Shown here: in pieces, positions 60,793 to 64,000 of the stretch
How positions within the stretch are numbered: position 1 is the stretch's first letter
Layout of the letters: each line of letters starts with the position of its first letter
DNA from: Zygnema cylindricum
Lineage: Eukaryota > Streptophyta > Zygnematophyceae > Zygnematales > Zygnemataceae
DNA: 64,000 nucleotides
NCBI GenBank assembly: GCA_037447655.1
Contig: JBBHKE010001064.1
Span: 1 to 64,000, forward strand
Direction of reading: 5' to 3'
Made by a program: the position numbers and the translations under genes
Notes under the pieces: generated by a model
Told to the model about the DNA's origin: nothing
Seen by the model: only the letters and a program-made list of their open reading frames with translations
Database searches by the model: none

Positions 60793-63700
60793 CTATCCAA
60801 CAGCTGACGATCTACGCTTTTCTCGAGGAGGCACACGAAGCCACACTTTCATCCCATCGTAGATTGTAAATCCAATAGCTACACTTGGAACCATCTGCAA
60901 AATAGCATGTTCCCCAGATGAGAACAATGAATTGTATTTCAGTAGCAAGACGACACTCCGTTTATTTTATGACTAGTCCCCAGCCTACCGGTAATTGGAT
61001 CAATTTGTCACCTAACAATCTCACTGCCCATACTAAAAAGGATTATGCTAATAATTTTCTCAGAAACAAACATCCATGTCACTTTTTAAAAACCACACAC
61101 ACAACCTCACTACCTGAACGAAATGCATTGCTTTTGTACTTGTCCTACTACCTAAAGTGCAGTCACATGACTGGTTCAGAAAATCTGACAAAGGCTTTTT
61201 GTCACTCGCTATTCTCAGTCAAAGAGCCCCTGGTTTACCCAATCCTTCAAGGAGCACCACTGAGATACAAGTATACACAAGCAGTTTTCCTCTCAATTTG
61301 TGCAAAGCCCACAACCTCCAAACCAAGTCAACAATCAAACTACCAATCGGACCAAGGATCAAACGTTCAAACAATCTGACAATCTAAGACCCACGAAAGA
61401 CTAGCAAAGACTAGCAACTGAATCAGATGCTGTTTCGTAAGTCTCTCAACTGCCCGGATCGGAAAGAAATATTAAGTTATTTACTCAGCTATTTCCGTGC
61501 ACAAAAAATCTTTAGTAAAACATTGTCAGATGCATTTGTAGATACTCTCACAAAAATACCTTGATATAATTGATGCTCAGACCAGCATATAATTGTCGCC
61601 AGCCCTGGGTTCGAACTATGGTTCTTAGTCCGTCCAAAGTACTTCTAAAGACCACCTGCTGGTGTTGAGCCTGTGAATGGCCTGCCAATGCAAAAGAAAC
61701 AGGAGGGGTCTGGACCTGCACAGAAAACAAGTATGGCACGACTGTCACTATATTTCCAGGCAAAACAACAAGTGCAGCCTGAAGTTGATCCCGTGGTGCA
61801 ATCCGACACTGTAAATCGCAACAACAGAGCTAATTATTCTACTTTGGGTCCAAGCAATGTGGACAGTTTTGAACTGCTTACCAAATTAACATTAAGATAA
61901 AACAATTAATATTATTGCATTATTTTACATCCAGTGGCCAGAAAAATTGGCACCGAATTAGTGTTATTAACACTAATAACAATTCGCGGTGTAGAACAGG
62001 CAGAAAAACCATGGCAGCAGACATTCACCTGCATTTGACGACGAACCACATCCAGAGGATAAGTCATCGTTTGTCCAACAAGACCCGAAATAGCACCAAA
62101 AGCCAGCTTCAGAGGAATCGACTGTTGTTGTTCTGGTGATACTTGAGCCTTTAACGTTTCATATAGATAGAACTTTAATCCCGCATACGGCAAAATACCC
62201 CACAGAGTTGGACCTGAAATGTACATCAAAAACAGTCAATATAATAATTCATGGCTACAAGGCCACACTGATCATAGAACAGATAGTTACAGTTGATTAC
62301 AAAACTCGCCAGTCAGATTTCACGTCAAATAGAACAAGCATCTGTTGAGATGTTGTGTTTTTTGGAAGGACCGAAAATGGCTTCGGCGGATCTTGCAGCT
62401 ACTGTGCTTGCAGGAGCCATGAGCAGATGAATGCAAAACTCAAGTGAAGAAAAACAAAAAAGCCAGAGATTACGTATATCTCCTTGTGAAGGAAGAGACA
62501 GGAGATCCAATTCTACCTCAGTTCTGGCCATTTGTCTCACAATTTAAAGAACCAATGAAGTCTAGTATTTTTCTAGCTGCGCATCAGTGAAAAAGGTACA
62601 CACCGACTCCTCTGTAGAGTCCCCGAACTCCACCCTGTTGAAAAATGCCAAAGAAAGCTTCGCCAATCCCACGGTACACAGGAATTGTTCCTCCCACACC
62701 TACCGCTGCCCCTCCAGGTGTTACACTTGTAACCTGGAATAACACAAACAGTCGTCTTATTACAAAAATCACTTGCATTATATTCAGATGCCATCTGTCA
62801 CATTCATTATTTATACCCATACATCGACCATTCAAATAATCATATCGAGGGTTCACAAGGGAGATGCCTTCATTCCCTATCCGGCACTCATAGTTACATT
62901 TAACCGCATCCTACAAAAACAAGCTGATGCAGCCTTACCTGATAAGCAAGGCGTGTGCGAATAAGGTCCAGTGGATATGTGCTGACGACAGCAGTGGCTC
63001 CCGCAATTGAGCCCGCCATGAGATCCACAACAGGGCTGATCTCCACAGATGGATGATAGCATGCCACAATCCAGCGGCGGTACTGCTCATAGGCCATGAA
63101 GTGGAGGGCTGCATACGGCACCACTCGTGCAACACTCGCAGTGTTTCCCCTGAACCCACACGAGGCTGCATGTTCTCATTGATCGGGGTCCCTGAGCAGC
63201 TCGCAAGATAAAGCAAAGTTTGCCGAGGGAGAAAAGCTGCAGAATAGGGCACAGGATCGCCCCATTAAGAGGAGAGCCCAAAGTCAAACAATGTGTTTTG
63301 ACAGTCTCCAGCAGAGCAGGTCTCCAAATCTTTTGGCTTGACAATTCTTTGCAGATTTGAGACGAACACAGGCCCAGAGACTCTTTGCCCATGCATCTTC
63401 TGAATGCTACATGTATTTAAAGTTGTTTACCTTTCAAGTTCTATTGAACAGCAGACTGCAGCCAGGAAAAGAAGAACGTAAAAAAAACAGTACTTTGGTT
63501 GTAGGAGCAGTTAACAACGTGATTCACCCTTGAGCATGGCTGCAATTTCTTCAACTAAAGAAATAACAAGCTACGGCCTTTCTGAACATGCCCAAACCTT
63601 TGCATACCTGAATCAACAAAACCAAAAGAAAATCACGTTTGATTCCCCTAGCTTTGATAGCAAGCTATTAAACAACATCCCCACTTCACAAAAGCTTACT

Positions 63701-63877
63701 TTCGGCCGCATATCACATAAGGCTTTTTCTGTTCTTAAAAACAAAATCAGAATTTCCCAAGGGTTATGGTGGTGAAATAATGGCTGCTCACTTAAAGAAG
63801 CCCGGAATCCCCTCCTCACGAATAATAATTCCGAAAGACCGCCAAAGTCCGACAGTCTGAAAACTTCCACGTTTGGT
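60793..63877 (-). CDS. Mitochondrial coenzyme A carrier (CoAc/SLC25A42-like), 5' end outside the window
   Basis: This inner-membrane carrier moves coenzyme A or related adenine nucleotides into mitochondria. Exons seen (complement): 63792-63877, 62939-63149, 62604-62733, 62029-62213, 61560-61715, 60793-60894; 289 aa of an expected 330 or so, all phases consistent. Matches to plant CoAc proteins run in order: [110 protein letters not shown] and [20 protein letters not shown]. The PLDxxR signatures of carrier repeats 2 and 3 are present; the first repeat's signature and start codon must lie beyond 64000. I saw no upstream exon in 63878-64000. The intron at 61716-62028 carries an inverted-repeat element end. 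Confidence 0.92.
61935..61991. mobile_element. Terminus of a CACCGTG-family element in a carrier intron
   Basis: GTGTTATTAACACTAATAACAATTCGCGGTG followed by TA (61992-61993) matches the right end of subfamily-2 elements. The left terminus was not located, so only a fragment is claimed. Confidence 0.45.
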
Positions 63878-64000
63878 CTGCAGTCCAAAGCATGTTATAC
63901 CTCGTCAGAGCATAGCTCTCCAGAAAAAAAAATCAATGGCCGTGTGAATGCGAGACAAACTGCACAATTGCAATTGCGATAGCAAACTCTGAATTTCAAG

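Overview
The window is nuclear DNA of a green (streptophyte) eukaryote. It holds six recognisable multi-exon genes with plant-type proteins: a MED15 Mediator subunit, an RLCK-VII receptor-like cytoplasmic kinase, a plant coiled-coil/Ig-like/PH-like protein, a chloroplast-type translation initiation factor IF-2, a DEMETER/ROS1-like DNA glycosylase and a mitochondrial coenzyme A carrier. Introns are numerous, often long and rich in repeats. Combined with plant-specific families this would suit a charophyte alga such as a Characeae member, but the species is my inference and cannot be proven from the sequence.

Layout. 0-0.5 kb: dispersed repeats. 0.6-7.3 kb (+): MED15 with two huge polyglutamine regions. 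8.5-10.1 kb: a tandem duplication, one copy carrying a TA-flanked MITE. 10.8-15.4 kb (-): PBL34-36-type kinase with a lipid-anchor N-terminus. 16.6-26.75 kb (+): 21-exon gene of unknown function with SCAB-like Ig/PH domains. 26.75-32.6 kb: intergenic, with nested inverted-repeat elements. 32.6-40.04 kb (+): plastid IF-2 with a very long N-terminal extension and an apparent one-base frameshift. 40.04-44.15 kb: repeats. 44.15-58.44 kb (-): DEMETER-like glycosylase in 14 exons; its introns contain a 1.6-kb CCCT array and many purine/pyrimidine tracts. 58.44-60.79 kb: intergenic. 60.79-64 kb (-): CoA carrier, 5' end cut by the window edge.

The genes do not form an operon or an obvious functional cluster; they look like unrelated housekeeping and regulatory genes. 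I found no CRISPR array, rRNA or tRNA. Exon boundaries were read by eye from splice signals, continuous reading phase and remembered family alignments. In all six models the reading phase is consistent from exon to exon, except for one in-frame TAA in the glycosylase and one base in IF-2. The most unusual locus is the glycosylase: catalytic Lys, Asp and four iron-sulfur Cys are conserved, yet it has an in-frame stop, lacks the permuted CXXC segment and has a short C-terminus.
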